Counted from the stretch's first letter, positions 25,986-37,441 are shown. The stretch: 45,413 bases of DNA from Candidatus Obscuribacterales bacterium (GCA_949127735.1 CASBPX010000041.1:1-45413), one strand, 5' to 3'. Program-made: numbers and translations. Notes: generated by a model not told the origin, from the letters alone.

Positions 25986-26471
25986 TTGTCAGCCAATATG
26001 CGAATCGGACAGGGTTATGACATTCATCAGTTAGTAGAGGGACGACCTCTCATACTGGGCGGGCTGACAATACCTTTTAACAAAGGGCCTCTTGGTCACT
26101 CGGACGGCGACGTTTTAATTCACGCAATTATTGATGCACTACTTGGGGCACTATCGATGGGCGACATCGGCCAACATTTTCCGCCTTCGGACGAACGTTA
26201 CAAAGGCGCCAATTCGCTAGACATGCTGGCACAGGTCAAGGGCTTTGTCACCAGCGAAGGTTATGTGATCGGTAATATCGATTCAACTATTATTGTAGAA
26301 CAGCCCAAAATGGCACCACATCTGGAGTCTATCCGCAAGCTTCTGGCTGAGGTTTTAAATATTAGCCTGAACCGCATCAGTGTTAAAGCCAAAACTCACG
26401 AAGGCCTGGACGAGATTGGTAAGGGAAATGCCCTTGCCTGCCAGGCCATAGCTTTACTTTATCAGGGCTAA
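25986..26471 (+). CDS. ispF: 2-C-methyl-D-erythritol 2,4-cyclodiphosphate synthase
   Basis: IspF performs a cyclisation step of the MEP pathway to isoprenoid precursors. The metal-binding GYDIHQL (Asp and His) is near the N-terminus, followed by LGHSDGDVLIHAIIDALLGA, DIGQHFPPSD and the final KAKTHEGLDEIGKG. The length of 161 is normal and all active-site residues are present. The start is probably TTG at 25986, eight bases after GAGG; the ATG at 25998 would be 20 bases away. It is 60 bp downstream of the carboxylase gene and probably shares its transcript. Confidence 0.95.
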   Translation: MSANMRIGQGYDIHQLVEGRPLILGGLTIPFNKGPLGHSDGDVLIHAIIDALLGALSMGDIGQHFPPSDERYKGANSLDMLAQVKGFVTSEGYVIGNIDSTIIVEQPKMAPHLESIRKLLAEVLNISLNRISVKAKTHEGLDEIGKGNALACQAIALLYQG

Positions 26472-26501
26472 CAATACGCAAGGCTAAGCACAGCCAATCA
26501 A

Positions 26502-27323
26502 CTAAGCCGGCATGGAAAATATGGGCTTATAGGTGTTGCTGGCAGTGAACTTCACTGCTGTGTCGAGCCATTTTTGCATAGCCTCATTTTCCTGAACGCG
26601 ATGCGGAGCCGCCATGCGTTCAATAGAGGAGGCGAGAGTCAATTCATTAGCGCTTTCCATCACAGTGAGAAATTGACCAACCGGCTTAGAAGGTTTGCCG
26701 GCAACTTTAGCTTCCCCTTCCGCTTCGGTTCTAGCATCGGGTTTTGCTATGGCAGTATCAGCTTTTTCTGCAGATACAGCATTGCCACTCCAGGAAGAGT
26801 AGCGCCTTAATGCACTGATACTGGGAATATCGGCCATCAACCGGGGCAAATAAGATACCTGATACCACTGGCGAAATTCTTCTACTTTTTCGGGCAAAAC
26901 TTCTGAAGTAAAATAAAGTAGATGCTGATTAGTAAATCGCCCGGCTGCAGGTCGCCTGGCGTGCTCATAGGTAAGCTGATAATTGATGCGAGAAAAACCG
27001 CTCACCTGCTCTTTCCATCGCTTGAACTCAGCCATCTCTTCAGCCAGTCCGGTGCGAGTAAAAATCTCATCGGTAATCTTAAGCGACTCTGTCGAGGCCA
27101 GTTCATATATGGTCAAGAATTCACCAGAAGGCGCTTCAGAGGCAGTGGCCGGAACGGTTCGGTCAGACTGGTAACGAACAATATTTTTGATTTCTGGTGC
27201 GACCGACAATAATTTTGGCAAATATTGATGCTGATAAAAGCGATCGAATTCGGCTTGTTTGGCCTCCTCCAGAGAAAAAGCAACAACCATTATTGGCGCC
27301 ACTTGAGTTGACACATCAACCAT
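26502..27323 (-). CDS. Hypothetical protein with two dimeric alpha/beta-barrel-like domains
   Basis: The 273 residues contain two similar halves. Each has a beta strand (VVAFSLEE / LLYFTSEV), a helix with FDRFYQHQYLPKL / FRQWYQVSYLPRL, then a P-I-RY segment (APEIKNIVRYQS / IPSISALRRYSS), and later GEFLTIYELAS / GQFLTVMESAN. This is the pattern of EthD/ABM-type ferredoxin-like domains, which form dimeric barrels; here the pair may form a barrel within one chain. A charged linker (about 190-220) splits the second half. No catalytic residues are recognisable. It follows the exported-protein gene by 15 bp and is the last gene of a pip-led cluster. Confidence 0.65.
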   Translation of the reverse strand: MVDVSTQVAPIMVVAFSLEEAKQAEFDRFYQHQYLPKLLSVAPEIKNIVRYQSDRTVPATASEAPSGEFLTIYELASTESLKITDEIFTRTGLAEEMAEFKRWKEQVSGFSRINYQLTYEHARRPAAGRFTNQHLLYFTSEVLPEKVEEFRQWYQVSYLPRLMADIPSISALRRYSSWSGNAVSAEKADTAIAKPDARTEAEGEAKVAGKPSKPVGQFLTVMESANELTLASSIERMAAPHRVQENEAMQKWLDTAVKFTASNTYKPIFSMPA

Positions 27324-27338
27324 TAGAAACTCTCCTCT

Positions 27339-29098
<1,760 letters not shown>

Positions 29099-29245
29099 TC
29101 AATGCCCGACTATTGTGCCACAACATGCCACGAATGTGCCGCAAATATGGACCGGCTATAGCCTTAAATAGGCTAATGGAACCGAGCGCACACAATCGCG
29201 TCAAAGATCCCAAACAGTTATTTAAGGCAATAATGGTCGAACAAA

Positions 29246-29740
29246 ATGGACAGGTCAAAAAAGAATATTAAAGCGAAAACCGTTTTGCTCTTGATTGACG
29301 TCAGTAACAATCTGGATTTCCCAGGCAACGAAGAAATAATTGCGAGCGTGCCCACCATCTACTTAAATGATAACTACAATAACTGGCATTCGAATTTTAA
29401 CGAACAATTGGAAAAATGCCTGAGTGGCAAATCAAACGGTAAATTATTAGCGCAACAACTAACTCCTAAAAAAGCTGATTTTTTTGTCTTAAAACCGATG
29501 CATTGCGGCTTCTACGGCACATCATTGCAAATACCGCTAAGCAAAATGAAAGCGAAGAAGTTAATTTTAGCAGCGCTCGCTGCCGACATTTTCGTTATGT
29601 ATACAGCTAACGATGCCTATATGCGCGGATTCGATTTGACCATTGTCAGCGATGGGGTCCTCGCTAATACTGAGCGAGATACGGCTCTAGCTCTACATAA
29701 AATGGAAACAAAGCAAAAATTATCAATGCTGACGAATTAA
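29246..29740 (+). CDS. Isochorismatase-family homologue lacking catalytic Cys
   Basis: The 164-residue protein clearly belongs to the isochorismatase-like cysteine hydrolases: LLLIDVSNNLDFPG holds the catalytic Asp18, VLKPMHCGFYGT holds Lys83, and the end ADIFVMYTANDAYMRGFDLTIVSDGV aligns with the family's ADICVLFTANDAYMR segment. The third catalytic residue, Cys, is replaced by Phe116 (codon TTC at 29591-29593). About 25 residues normally present between the first strand and PTIYLNDN are also missing. The frame is intact, so this is either a pseudoenzyme or a decaying gene. No strong ribosome site precedes the ATG. The DUF421 gene follows 83 bp later. Confidence 0.75.
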   Translation: MDRSKKNIKAKTVLLLIDVSNNLDFPGNEEIIASVPTIYLNDNYNNWHSNFNEQLEKCLSGKSNGKLLAQQLTPKKADFFVLKPMHCGFYGTSLQIPLSKMKAKKLILAALAADIFVMYTANDAYMRGFDLTIVSDGVLANTERDTALALHKMETKQKLSMLTN

Positions 29741-29823
29741 TTGCTCAAGTGAGCAAAAACAGAGCATCGGGCTAAAGAGGTAGGCACCATTGGTAGTGCT
29801 TTTGCGGGAGGAAAATTAGATAT

Positions 29824-30291
29824 ATGTGGGAATTGACTGTGCCCTGGTGGGAAATCGTATTGCGATCATTCCTGCTCTCACTTTTCATTTTAATTCTCCT
29901 TCGACTAACTAATCGAGGCGGCGGCGAGATATCAGGAACTGACCTTGTGGTTTTGTTCACGCTTGGCAATTTGGCAGCTAGCGCCGCCATGAAATCTGAT
30001 GATTCGCTCACTGCCGCCATAATTTCGATGTCCACCTTTGTCGCTACGAGTACAGTAATCAACTTCCTTTCTTACAGGATCAAATTTGTTGACCACGTCT
30101 TAGAAGGCGATCCTAAGGTGCTGATTCACAACGGTAAAGTCAATCAAAAAACCCTGGCAGAAGAACAATTGAGTCACGAAGATGTAATGCGAGCCATTCG
30201 GGAATCTGGATGCCTTTCTATCGCTCGAGTGCACGTTGCTATGGTCGAGACCAACGGAAAAATAAGCGTGATTGCCAGACCGGACCAGTAA
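29824..30291 (+). CDS. DUF421 (YetF/YcaP-like) membrane protein
   Basis: Three N-terminal hydrophobic segments (EIVLRSFLLSLFILILLRL, DLVVLFTLGNLAASAAM, TAAIISMSTFVATSTVINFLSY) are followed by the conserved DUF421 domain (VLEGDPKVLIHNGKVNQKTLAEEQLSHEDVMRAIRESGCLSIARVHVAMVETNGKISVI). The family is widespread and common in spore-formers and stress islands, with unknown biochemical function. The length of 155 fits the short form. GGGAGG lies about 15 bases before the ATG. A 15-bp tandem duplication follows directly after the stop. Confidence 0.85.
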   Translation: MWELTVPWWEIVLRSFLLSLFILILLRLTNRGGGEISGTDLVVLFTLGNLAASAAMKSDDSLTAAIISMSTFVATSTVINFLSYRIKFVDHVLEGDPKVLIHNGKVNQKTLAEEQLSHEDVMRAIRESGCLSIARVHVAMVETNGKISVIARPDQ

Positions 30292-30292
30292 C

Positions 30293-30327
30293 TTTCACTG
30301 CAAAATTTTTCACTGCAAAATTTTTCA
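30293..30327. repeat. 15-bp tandem duplication after DUF421
   Basis: TTTCACTGCAAAATT occurs twice in a row at 30293-30307 and 30308-30322, followed by a partial third TTTCA. It begins two bases after the DUF421 stop codon. Confidence 0.85.
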
Positions 30328-30399
30328 GAGAAAATCTGTCCCTGGCCATGTTTCTATAAATACTATGGGCTGGCTATACAAAAGATGAGGGCTAGCTGA

Positions 30400-30629
30400 A
30401 CTTCACATCAGATGATCATGACCTATGATTGGAGAGCAAGTAAGAAATGTCCCACCCGCAACGCACAAAGAATTGAATTCACCAATACCATGACCGACTG
30501 AAGAGCAATGCAAATGTGGCAACACAAGTGTTTTAAACACAACTGGCTCTCTCAGAATTGGTCATGCTCATGATGCCGCAGGCATCACTAAGAGTAAGGG
30601 CGAGGATTTAAATCCCCGCCCTTTTCTTT
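30400..30629 (+). ncRNA. Candidate structured RNA
   Basis: Distant segments pair in nested order: CATCA (30406-30410) with TGATG (30571-30575), CATGACC (30417-30423) with GGTCATG (30560-30566), ATT (30428-30430) with AAT (30556-30558), and GAGAGC (30432-30437) with GCTCTC (30546-30551). Small internal loops interrupt the arms. Inside is TGTG-GCAA-CACA, a GNRA-tetraloop hairpin, and GTGTT-TTA-AACAC. A competing hairpin TGATGCC-GCA-GGCATCA (30571-30587) overlaps the outer arm. An intrinsic terminator closes the unit. The long interrupted duplex recalls 6S RNA in shape, but I cannot confirm that identity. The 5' end is approximate. It could also be a long 3' UTR of DUF421. Confidence 0.4.
30598..30629 (+). 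terminator. Intrinsic terminator
   Basis: A stem with arms GGGCG-A-GGATTT and AAATCC-C-CGCCC (one A-C mismatch) spans 30598-30621 and is followed by TTTTCTTTA. On the plus strand this is a textbook intrinsic terminator. On the minus strand the tail is TTACTCTT, so it might also weakly terminate groEL transcripts. Confidence 0.8.
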
Positions 30630-30674
30630 ATTGCTTGAGCAAATGAATTCTAATTACAAGCGCGAAGCCTATTT

Positions 30675-32321
<1,647 letters not shown>

Positions 32322-32379
32322 CTATTGGAATAGGGTTTTCTTTAATGAGTTGTGTACTTAAAACAGGTCAAAAATCGAA

Positions 32380-32691
32380 TTAACCGACAACAGCGAGAAT
32401 GTCGCGCTCGGTCATGATCAAATATTCAACGCCTTCGATTTTCACTTCAGTACCGGAGTATTTAGCAAACAAAACTTTGTCGCCAACTTTTACTTCCATT
32501 GGTGTACGGGTGCCTTTGTCATCGACGCGGCCTGGACCTACGGCCAAGATTTCGCCTTGCTGCGGCTTCTCTTTGGCAGTATCAGGAAGGACAATGCCAC
32601 CTGATGTTTTTTCTTCAGCGTCAAGTTTCTTCAAAACAACGCGGTCAGCCAAGGGTTTCAGTTGAAGCTTGTTTGCAGATGCAGTAGCCAA
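32380..32691 (-). CDS. groES: Co-chaperonin GroES (10 kDa)
   Basis: GroES is the lid of the GroEL chamber. The sequence [45 protein letters not shown] is diagnostic, with the mobile loop at [11 protein letters not shown]. The length of 103 includes eight N-terminal residues more than usual. The start is TTG at 32691, with AGGAGG eight bases upstream; no nearby ATG is in frame. It is the first gene of groES-groEL. I found no CIRCE element (TTAGCACTC-N9-GAGTGCTAA) in the 250 bp upstream. Confidence 0.97.
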   Translation of the reverse strand: MATASANKLQLKPLADRVVLKKLDAEEKTSGGIVLPDTAKEKPQQGEILAVGPGRVDDKGTRTPMEVKVGDKVLFAKYSGTEVKIEGVEYLIMTERDILAVVG

Positions 32692-32802
32692 GGTTCTATC
32701 CTCCTATTACGAAGATTCACTCGCAATTAAAATGTGTAGTGGAGCCAACCTTCTGCGCAAACAGGAAGATTGCTCACAACAGAAGTGTATAGACCAATAG
32801 TG

Positions 32803-32818
32803 AGAGCAGGCCTGCTCT
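32803..32818. promoter_or_regulatory. Perfect 16-bp palindrome upstream of groES
   Basis: AGAGCAGGCCTGCTCT is a perfect palindrome, 112 bp before the groES start. TATACA lies on the groES strand about 20 bp downstream of it. It could be an operator for the chaperonin operon or a hairpin; no matching known operator comes to mind. Confidence 0.4.
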
Positions 32819-32892
32819 AGCTATATTTCTTAAGAATTAGCCATTACTAAAAAACACATAATGGCAACGTGGCGGAGTGCAGAATCAAAATT

Positions 32893-32912
32893 CTGGATAG
32901 ATATCGATCCAG
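32893..32912. repeat. Dispersed palindrome, copy 6
   Basis: CTGGAT and ATCCAG surround GATATC, with one mismatched pair. It lies 37 bp downstream of the stop codon of the diguanylate cyclase gene and is followed on that strand by AATTTTGATT. Confidence 0.75.
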
Positions 32913-32949
32913 TTTCAATTTCACCCCCAAAACCAGGCCCCCCTGGCCC

Positions 32950-34629
32950 TCACCCATTCTTTTTCTTACCCACCAAACTACCCGGTTTCGCCAACCAGGT
33001 AGCGTACTCTGGGGTAGCAGTGAGCCGGCTTTGCAGGCGACCCTGTCGCTCAGAAATTACAGACATTTTGGCCTGACTGGCCAAATCGTTCCAGGCAATA
33101 CCGCCAGCGCCGGAATCGCTGAAACTTCCGGTAAGTGCACCTTTAATACGATCGCGTCCTTCGAACTTGGCTACATTTAAAGCTTGCTCGGCGTCGCGCA
33201 GCACTGAGGCCGCGTCTTCAGCGTTAGCGGGGTAGCTGGCGATGCCGATTGACACTGTGATTAGACCAATTCCTGGTGCAGGTGATTTACGAATTTTCTG
33301 GCGCAACCGTTCAGCCACTTCCATAGCGCTGGCGTGATTGGTCTCCGGCAGCATCACGGCAAATTCTTCACCGCCGTAACGGGCGGGCACATCAATGTCT
33401 CGCAAAGCCAGTTTTACGGTGTTGGCCACATGTTTAATGGCTTCGTCACCTCGATTTTGGCCGAGCATGTCATTTATCTGGCTGAGGTGATCGATATCGA
33501 TCAGAAGCAGAGCCATTTCACGATTGTGGCGCTGCGAGCGGTCAATTTCTTTGCTTAATGCCTGGTCGAAATGCACCCGGTTAGAAAGACCGGTGTGGGC
33601 ATCTAGAAATGCCATAGCATTGTTTGATTCATGAGAAAGAGCAATGTTCAACGAAGTTGAAACTTGCTTGGAGAGCGACTCTAACAGCTCGATTTGTTCG
33701 CGTTGAAAGGCTCTAGATTCGGTGGAAAAAACTTCCAAAACGCCGATTTTACGCTGTGAGTAAATCAGGGGAATAGCCAGAGCACTGGCAAATGGCCTGC
33801 CGCCCATGGCTCTAGGCAAACCGAATGGTTCACGGGATCCATCACCAAATATTTCAGTGGTACTGGAACGCAGACAACTTCCGGCGATAGATTTGCGCAC
33901 AGACATATCAAACTCGCCCAAGCTGGGGCCGTCTAGGCCTTTGAAGGCTGCTAGCTGCAATGTATCAGAATCGCTATCAACCAAAACAATAGCGCAGCTG
34001 GGAGTATTGGCCAGCACCAGCGCCGTATCCGCGGCCACCTGCAATACCTGAGTGATTTCCAGAGCACTGTCGTTTAAGGCGCAAGTGGTGCTGTAAAGGG
34101 TGGCCAGCCGCTCGCGCTCATATTCGCTGCGGCCGAACATGACCGCGTTGGCTACTGAAGTAGCACAAAGGTCGGCGATATCTTGCAAGAAATCAGTCAT
34201 TGAAAGAATCTGCGCGTTGTTTACTTCGAGCAAAACCGCGCCTACAAGCATGTTAGATGTGGTCATAGGAATGGCGATTTGCCCTTTGGAAGTTTCTCGC
34301 TTCATGATCGTGGCGCTAAAGTCAGGAGCCGAGGCGGCATCTGCAGCAGTCAGTGCTATTCGTTTTTGATAAACATATTTGAGCAAACTTTCCAGATTAA
34401 AAGGAACAATTTTGAGCTGATCCAGCGAACCTTCTGTATAACCCTTGGCGGCCATGAGCTTGAAAGACATACTTTCATTGTCGGCTAAAAATATGGCGAC
34501 TTTGGCACCACCAGCCATTTCAGCAAACATAGAGACCACTGAATCGAGTACATCTTTCAACCGAAGAGATGAAGTCAGCGTTTTTTGCAATTGCAAAAAA
34601 CGAGGCAGAATGTTCCCTTCACTTGTCAT
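32950..34629 (-). CDS. Diguanylate cyclase with two GAF-like sensor domains
   Basis: The C-terminal GGDEF domain makes the second messenger cyclic di-GMP from two GTP. Its active-site motif GGEEF is at 419-423, with the metal-binding LLIDIDHLSQIND before it. An inhibitory I-site RDID stands five residues upstream, so product feedback is expected. Two GAF-like domains precede it (about 15-165 and 185-340), with patterns such as ALAIPLIYSQRKIGVLEVFS and IAIPMTTSNMLVGAVLLEV; their ligand is unknown. No membrane span is present, so it is cytosolic. About 65 basic residues follow the GGDEF domain. I place the start at 34629, with GGAG ten bases before the ATG; the frame is open to 34737. Confidence 0.92.
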   Translation of the reverse strand: MTSEGNILPRFLQLQKTLTSSLRLKDVLDSVVSMFAEMAGGAKVAIFLADNESMSFKLMAAKGYTEGSLDQLKIVPFNLESLLKYVYQKRIALTAADAASAPDFSATIMKRETSKGQIAIPMTTSNMLVGAVLLEVNNAQILSMTDFLQDIADLCATSVANAVMFGRSEYERERLATLYSTTCALNDSALEITQVLQVAADTALVLANTPSCAIVLVDSDSDTLQLAAFKGLDGPSLGEFDMSVRKSIAGSCLRSSTTEIFGDGSREPFGLPRAMGGRPFASALAIPLIYSQRKIGVLEVFSTESRAFQREQIELLESLSKQVSTSLNIALSHESNNAMAFLDAHTGLSNRVHFDQALSKEIDRSQRHNREMALLLIDIDHLSQINDMLGQNRGDEAIKHVANTVKLALRDIDVPARYGGEEFAVMLPETNHASAMEVAERLRQKIRKSPAPGIGLITVSIGIASYPANAEDAASVLRDAEQALNVAKFEGRDRIKGALTGSFSDSGAGGIAWNDLASQAKMSVISERQGRLQSRLTATPEYATWLAKPGSLVGKKKNG

Positions 34630-34772
34630 CTTGCATACTCCAAACCGCTTATAGGCTTTTTTCCACGCTGGCCAATTAATTAGCCAAAATCCAATATCTT
34701 CTAAGATCAGATATAAGGATAGACTCATCGGCGCCAAAGTGGTCTGTTTGTTACTTATCTAAGGAGACAATC

Positions 34773-35153
34773 ATGAGCGACATTAAAGAGACAACCATGA
34801 GTGAGCCGCCAACAAATGTAGAAAACTGCTTGTTTTGCAAAATCGGCAACGGTACCATCAGTTCGGAATTTGTCCATGAAGACGATCAATGTTATGCCAT
34901 AGCTGACATCACACCTCAAGCTCCAACCCACATTCTCGTTATTCCAAAAAAGCATTATGCCGACATCTCTGCGGTAGACGACAAAATCTTGATGGGTGAA
35001 CTCTTTTACACCTCTGCCCGGGTGGCTCGCAGCGCAAATCTAGCATCAGGTTTTCGCTTAGTCGTGAACACTGGTGCAGACGGCGGTCAATCAGTAGGCC
35101 ATCTGCATATACACGTGCTCGGTGGCAGACAAATGCTCTGGCCGCCAGGCTAG
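34773..35153 (+). CDS. hinT: HIT-family nucleotide-binding hydrolase (HinT-like)
   Basis: HIT proteins hydrolyse purine nucleoside phosphoramidates and related adenylates. The order CLFCKIGNGTISSEFVHEDDQCYAIADITPQAPTHILVIPKKHYADIS and the final HLHIHVLGGRQMLWPPG, with the histidine triad, match bacterial HinT. The length of 126 includes about 15 extra N-terminal residues. GGAG seven bases before the ATG at 34773 supports this start over Met9. It is divergent from the diguanylate cyclase gene. Confidence 0.93.
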   Translation: MSDIKETTMSEPPTNVENCLFCKIGNGTISSEFVHEDDQCYAIADITPQAPTHILVIPKKHYADISAVDDKILMGELFYTSARVARSANLASGFRLVVNTGADGGQSVGHLHIHVLGGRQMLWPPG

Positions 35154-35302
35154 CCGCAGATTATTAGTAGGGGGCTAAAATCCTGACTCCAGGCCGTTTT
35201 GAGATGGTCCTGAAACTTTTGTATCGCAGTAACTAAAAATGCCGGTTTCGCGCACTATCAATTTGGGTATTACTACTGAGGAAGGGCAGAGCAAAGTTTG
35301 AA

Positions 35303-35319
35303 AAATTGTTTAACAATTT
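35303..35319. promoter_or_regulatory. Perfect inverted repeat before small gene
   Basis: AAATTGT and ACAATTT are separated by TTA. It lies 18 bp before the likely start of the 99-residue gene and could be a repressor site or an mRNA hairpin that affects translation. I know of no matching regulator. Confidence 0.35.
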
Positions 35320-35337
35320 GAAATGGGGAAAAAGGCC

Positions 35338-35637
35338 ATGGCCACCAAAGACACAACCGATCAAGTTCTCTGGATGGCAGACTGTTACAGCCTCGCCAAG
35401 AGATTTCCCAATCCACATACCTGGCTGTCATTGCTTGAACCAGTAGAAACATTAGATATTGAAAAGCTCAATCCTTTTCACTATTGGCTCTGGATGGAAA
35501 TCTGGAAAGCGGCTCAGCTAGCTGAAAAAGAATCTATTGATACAAATGCAGATGGCGATCACGAGCGCGAAAACGATCTCGCCCTCGCTACTAAAAAAGC
35601 AATGGCTGGGCCAAGTACAGCCAAGTGCCCCTCATAA
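35338..35637 (+). CDS. Small hypothetical protein
   Basis: The 99-residue product has an aromatic, helical first half (VLWMADCYSLAKRFPNPHTWLSLLEPV, FHYWLWMEIWKAAQLAEKE) and an acidic, probably disordered second half. I recognise no family. I prefer the ATG at 35338, with a GGGG stretch ten bases upstream; a second ATG five codons earlier has no ribosome site. It is convergent with the nucleotidyltransferase gene, 19 bp between stops. Reasonable amino-acid composition and base use like its neighbours favour a real gene. Confidence 0.6.
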   Translation: MATKDTTDQVLWMADCYSLAKRFPNPHTWLSLLEPVETLDIEKLNPFHYWLWMEIWKAAQLAEKESIDTNADGDHERENDLALATKKAMAGPSTAKCPS

Positions 35638-35656
35638 CTGACCTGTTCATCAAAAA

Positions 35657-36748
35657 TTAGACGCAGGTTTCAGCGCAGTCGCGATCTTGGACCTGCGTTT
35701 TATTTGCAGGTCCCTGCGGCTTTGGGTCGGCATTTACCTGGTGCGTCACCTTAGTAATGCCTGCTGGTGAATAAATAATGCCATCAAGGGTGGTTGCAAC
35801 TTCAATCTTGCTGTCTGGCCACAAAATGCTGTCACTCAGCTTACAATCAGCTTCGATAACGCACTGATCGCCAATTACCACATTGCCCTTAAGCATCACA
35901 TTCGCTTTAATTTGCGAACCTTTGCCAACGATGACGTTAGCTTCAATTGTCACCGATGAATCGATAACGGCATTAGCTGCCAAATAGAGATTGTATTGAC
36001 CGCGTTTTTCTTTTTTGTATCCAGGCAGGTCAGTTTTAAAGCGCCCTGAAAGGACATCAAAATTAGAGATTTGATATTGCTCGAGTGTGCCCACATCAGA
36101 CCAGTACGACTCAATTTCAACACCCAACACCGGCAGGCCGGCTTTGACTAAATTGGGAAAAAGCTGGCGACCAAAACCAAAATCGACAGTGGCAGGTATG
36201 TGATCAAACACTTCCGGTTCGAGAATATAAATACCAGTAGAAGCCAGGTTGGAGAGCGCTTCTTCTTTAGTCGGTTTTTCTTGAAAACCGACGATAAATT
36301 TGTCGTCGTTTAAAACCGCTACGCCAAATCGGCTAACATCGTCGACTTGCTTAAGAGCAATACTGGCCACCGCTTTTTTTCGTTTGTGTTCGGCCACGAT
36401 ATAGGAAAGATCCGCGTCAGTGAGCAGATCTCCCATAAGCACAATAAAAGTGCCGTCTTGCAAAAAGTCTCGACAGTAGCGAACGCCACCGGCGTCGCCG
36501 CTTAACTTTTCTTCGACGCGAAATTGAATATTGGTGCCAAATTTTTTTCCATCGCCGAAATAATCGATTAGGCCTTCTGGCAAATAATGCAGATTGGCGA
36601 TTACATCGGTGAAACCATGACCTTTGAGTAGATTGAGCAAATGCTCCATTACCGGAAAGTTGGCTACTGGAACAAGCGGTTTAGGGGTCGACGCAGTCAG
36701 TGGGTCCAAACGCGAACCAACACCCGCCGCTAAAACCATTGCCTTCAT
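35657..36748 (-). CDS. Sugar-phosphate nucleotidyltransferase (NDP-sugar pyrophosphorylase)
   Basis: The enzyme activates a sugar-1-phosphate with an NTP. Residues 1-235 are the nucleotidyltransferase domain: KAMVLAAGVGSRLDPLTASTPKPLVPVANFPVMEHLL is the signature, GDLLTDADLS contains the metal-binding Asp, and GFQEKP and YWSDVGTLEQY are typical. Residues 255-330 have hexapeptide repeats of a left-handed beta helix (VIDSSVTIEANVIVGKGSQIKANVMLKGNVVIGDQCVIEADCKLSDS). It resembles mannose-1-phosphate guanylyltransferase and glucose-1-phosphate transferases; the substrate cannot be chosen from sequence alone. The ATG at 36748 is the first Met of the signature. Confidence 0.88.
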   Translation of the reverse strand: MKAMVLAAGVGSRLDPLTASTPKPLVPVANFPVMEHLLNLLKGHGFTDVIANLHYLPEGLIDYFGDGKKFGTNIQFRVEEKLSGDAGGVRYCRDFLQDGTFIVLMGDLLTDADLSYIVAEHKRKKAVASIALKQVDDVSRFGVAVLNDDKFIVGFQEKPTKEEALSNLASTGIYILEPEVFDHIPATVDFGFGRQLFPNLVKAGLPVLGVEIESYWSDVGTLEQYQISNFDVLSGRFKTDLPGYKKEKRGQYNLYLAANAVIDSSVTIEANVIVGKGSQIKANVMLKGNVVIGDQCVIEADCKLSDSILWPDSKIEVATTLDGIIYSPAGITKVTHQVNADPKPQGPANKTQVQDRDCAETCV

Positions 36749-36916
36749 TTGTGAGCCTCCGCCGCTGCAGTACGTAGTATCTAGCCAATTCTAGCCAGAT
36801 CAGACCATACAAATGACTATCAACCTAGCGCATATATCTAATGCACCGGGCTTAAGGCTTCCCACGGGCATTTGCTCGAGGTGAAGATTGCCTAATGTCT
36901 CAAATAACAGTGCGCT

Positions 36917-36929
36917 GTTGAGCCTCAAC
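36917..36929. repeat. Short inverted repeat
   Basis: GTTGAG and CTCAAC flank a single base, 20 bp downstream of the small ORF's stop. There is no T-run on either strand, so it is not a clear terminator. The surrounding 36749-36948 (200 bp) otherwise shows nothing I can name. Confidence 0.35.
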
Positions 36930-36948
36930 GCAAAAACTGCAGACGAGG

Positions 36949-37122
36949 TCAGGCGGCTTCAGCTCTTTCGAAAACTTGACGTGTTTTTTCTATCTGCGCT
37001 TGATAGCGATTGAAATCTTGCTGGTAGCGCGTTTGAACATCATTTTTGGTCTCGGTTTGTGTGCCGGTTACATTATTTCTGGACGAATGCAAATTTTTTT
37101 CTTTCTTCTTCTCTATTGCCAT
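36949..37122 (-). CDS. Possible small hypothetical protein
   Basis: A 57-residue product would begin MAIEKKKEKNLHSSRNN and end in a helix-forming stretch RYQQDFNRYQAQIEKTRQ. It is highly charged with no family match. The ATG at 37122 has GAGAAG eight bases upstream, a modest ribosome site. An upstream TTG at 37140 would add six residues. The open frame could be chance, so confidence is low, but no other gene occupies this stretch. Confidence 0.4.
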   Translation of the reverse strand: MAIEKKKEKNLHSSRNNVTGTQTETKNDVQTRYQQDFNRYQAQIEKTRQVFERAEAA

Positions 37123-37441
37123 TTCAATACTTCTCTTCAACTTCTCTTCTATGCGTCTTTTAAAACGAAGGGTTCTAAATTTATTTGTGATTCCGAAAAC
37201 TTGCTCAATCGCTGAACTCAGCGCTTCATGTGATAGGACGGTTTAGTGACGACTTTTGAACGGTGATAGCAACTTGGATACAGACTATTTATTTATATCC
37301 CAGGCGAAGTTAAGCAGTCACTAAGAACAAATCACAAACTTGAGCCAAAAATAATATATCACGAACATACGCTGAGGGCCACCATTTGCCAAGAGCAAAG
37401 GCCACATTTAATGCATTTTGCCGTTCGTAGAGCAAAAAATC
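37123..37441. other. Intergenic region with inverted repeat
   Basis: I see no gene in these 319 bp. CGCTGA and TCAGCG face each other across AC at 37210-37223, a perfect 14-bp inverted repeat. TTTGC-GCAAA and GGCC-type words near 37390-37412 could form a weak hairpin past the MFS stop. Confidence 0.45.

Larger units (their letters stand above)
30292..30674. other. Intergenic region between DUF421 and groEL
   Basis: This 383-bp region has no credible protein gene. From left to right it holds the 15-bp duplication, a possible -10 (TATAAAT near 30354), the candidate structured RNA and a strong hairpin terminator. groEL ends just beyond it on the other strand. Confidence 0.6.

Noticed and set aside
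33487-33505. Another GATCGATATCGATC palindrome
   Set aside because: It lies inside the diguanylate cyclase gene and encodes the conserved LLIDIDH motif, so its sequence is explained by the protein. It lacks the outer TGG/CCA arms.
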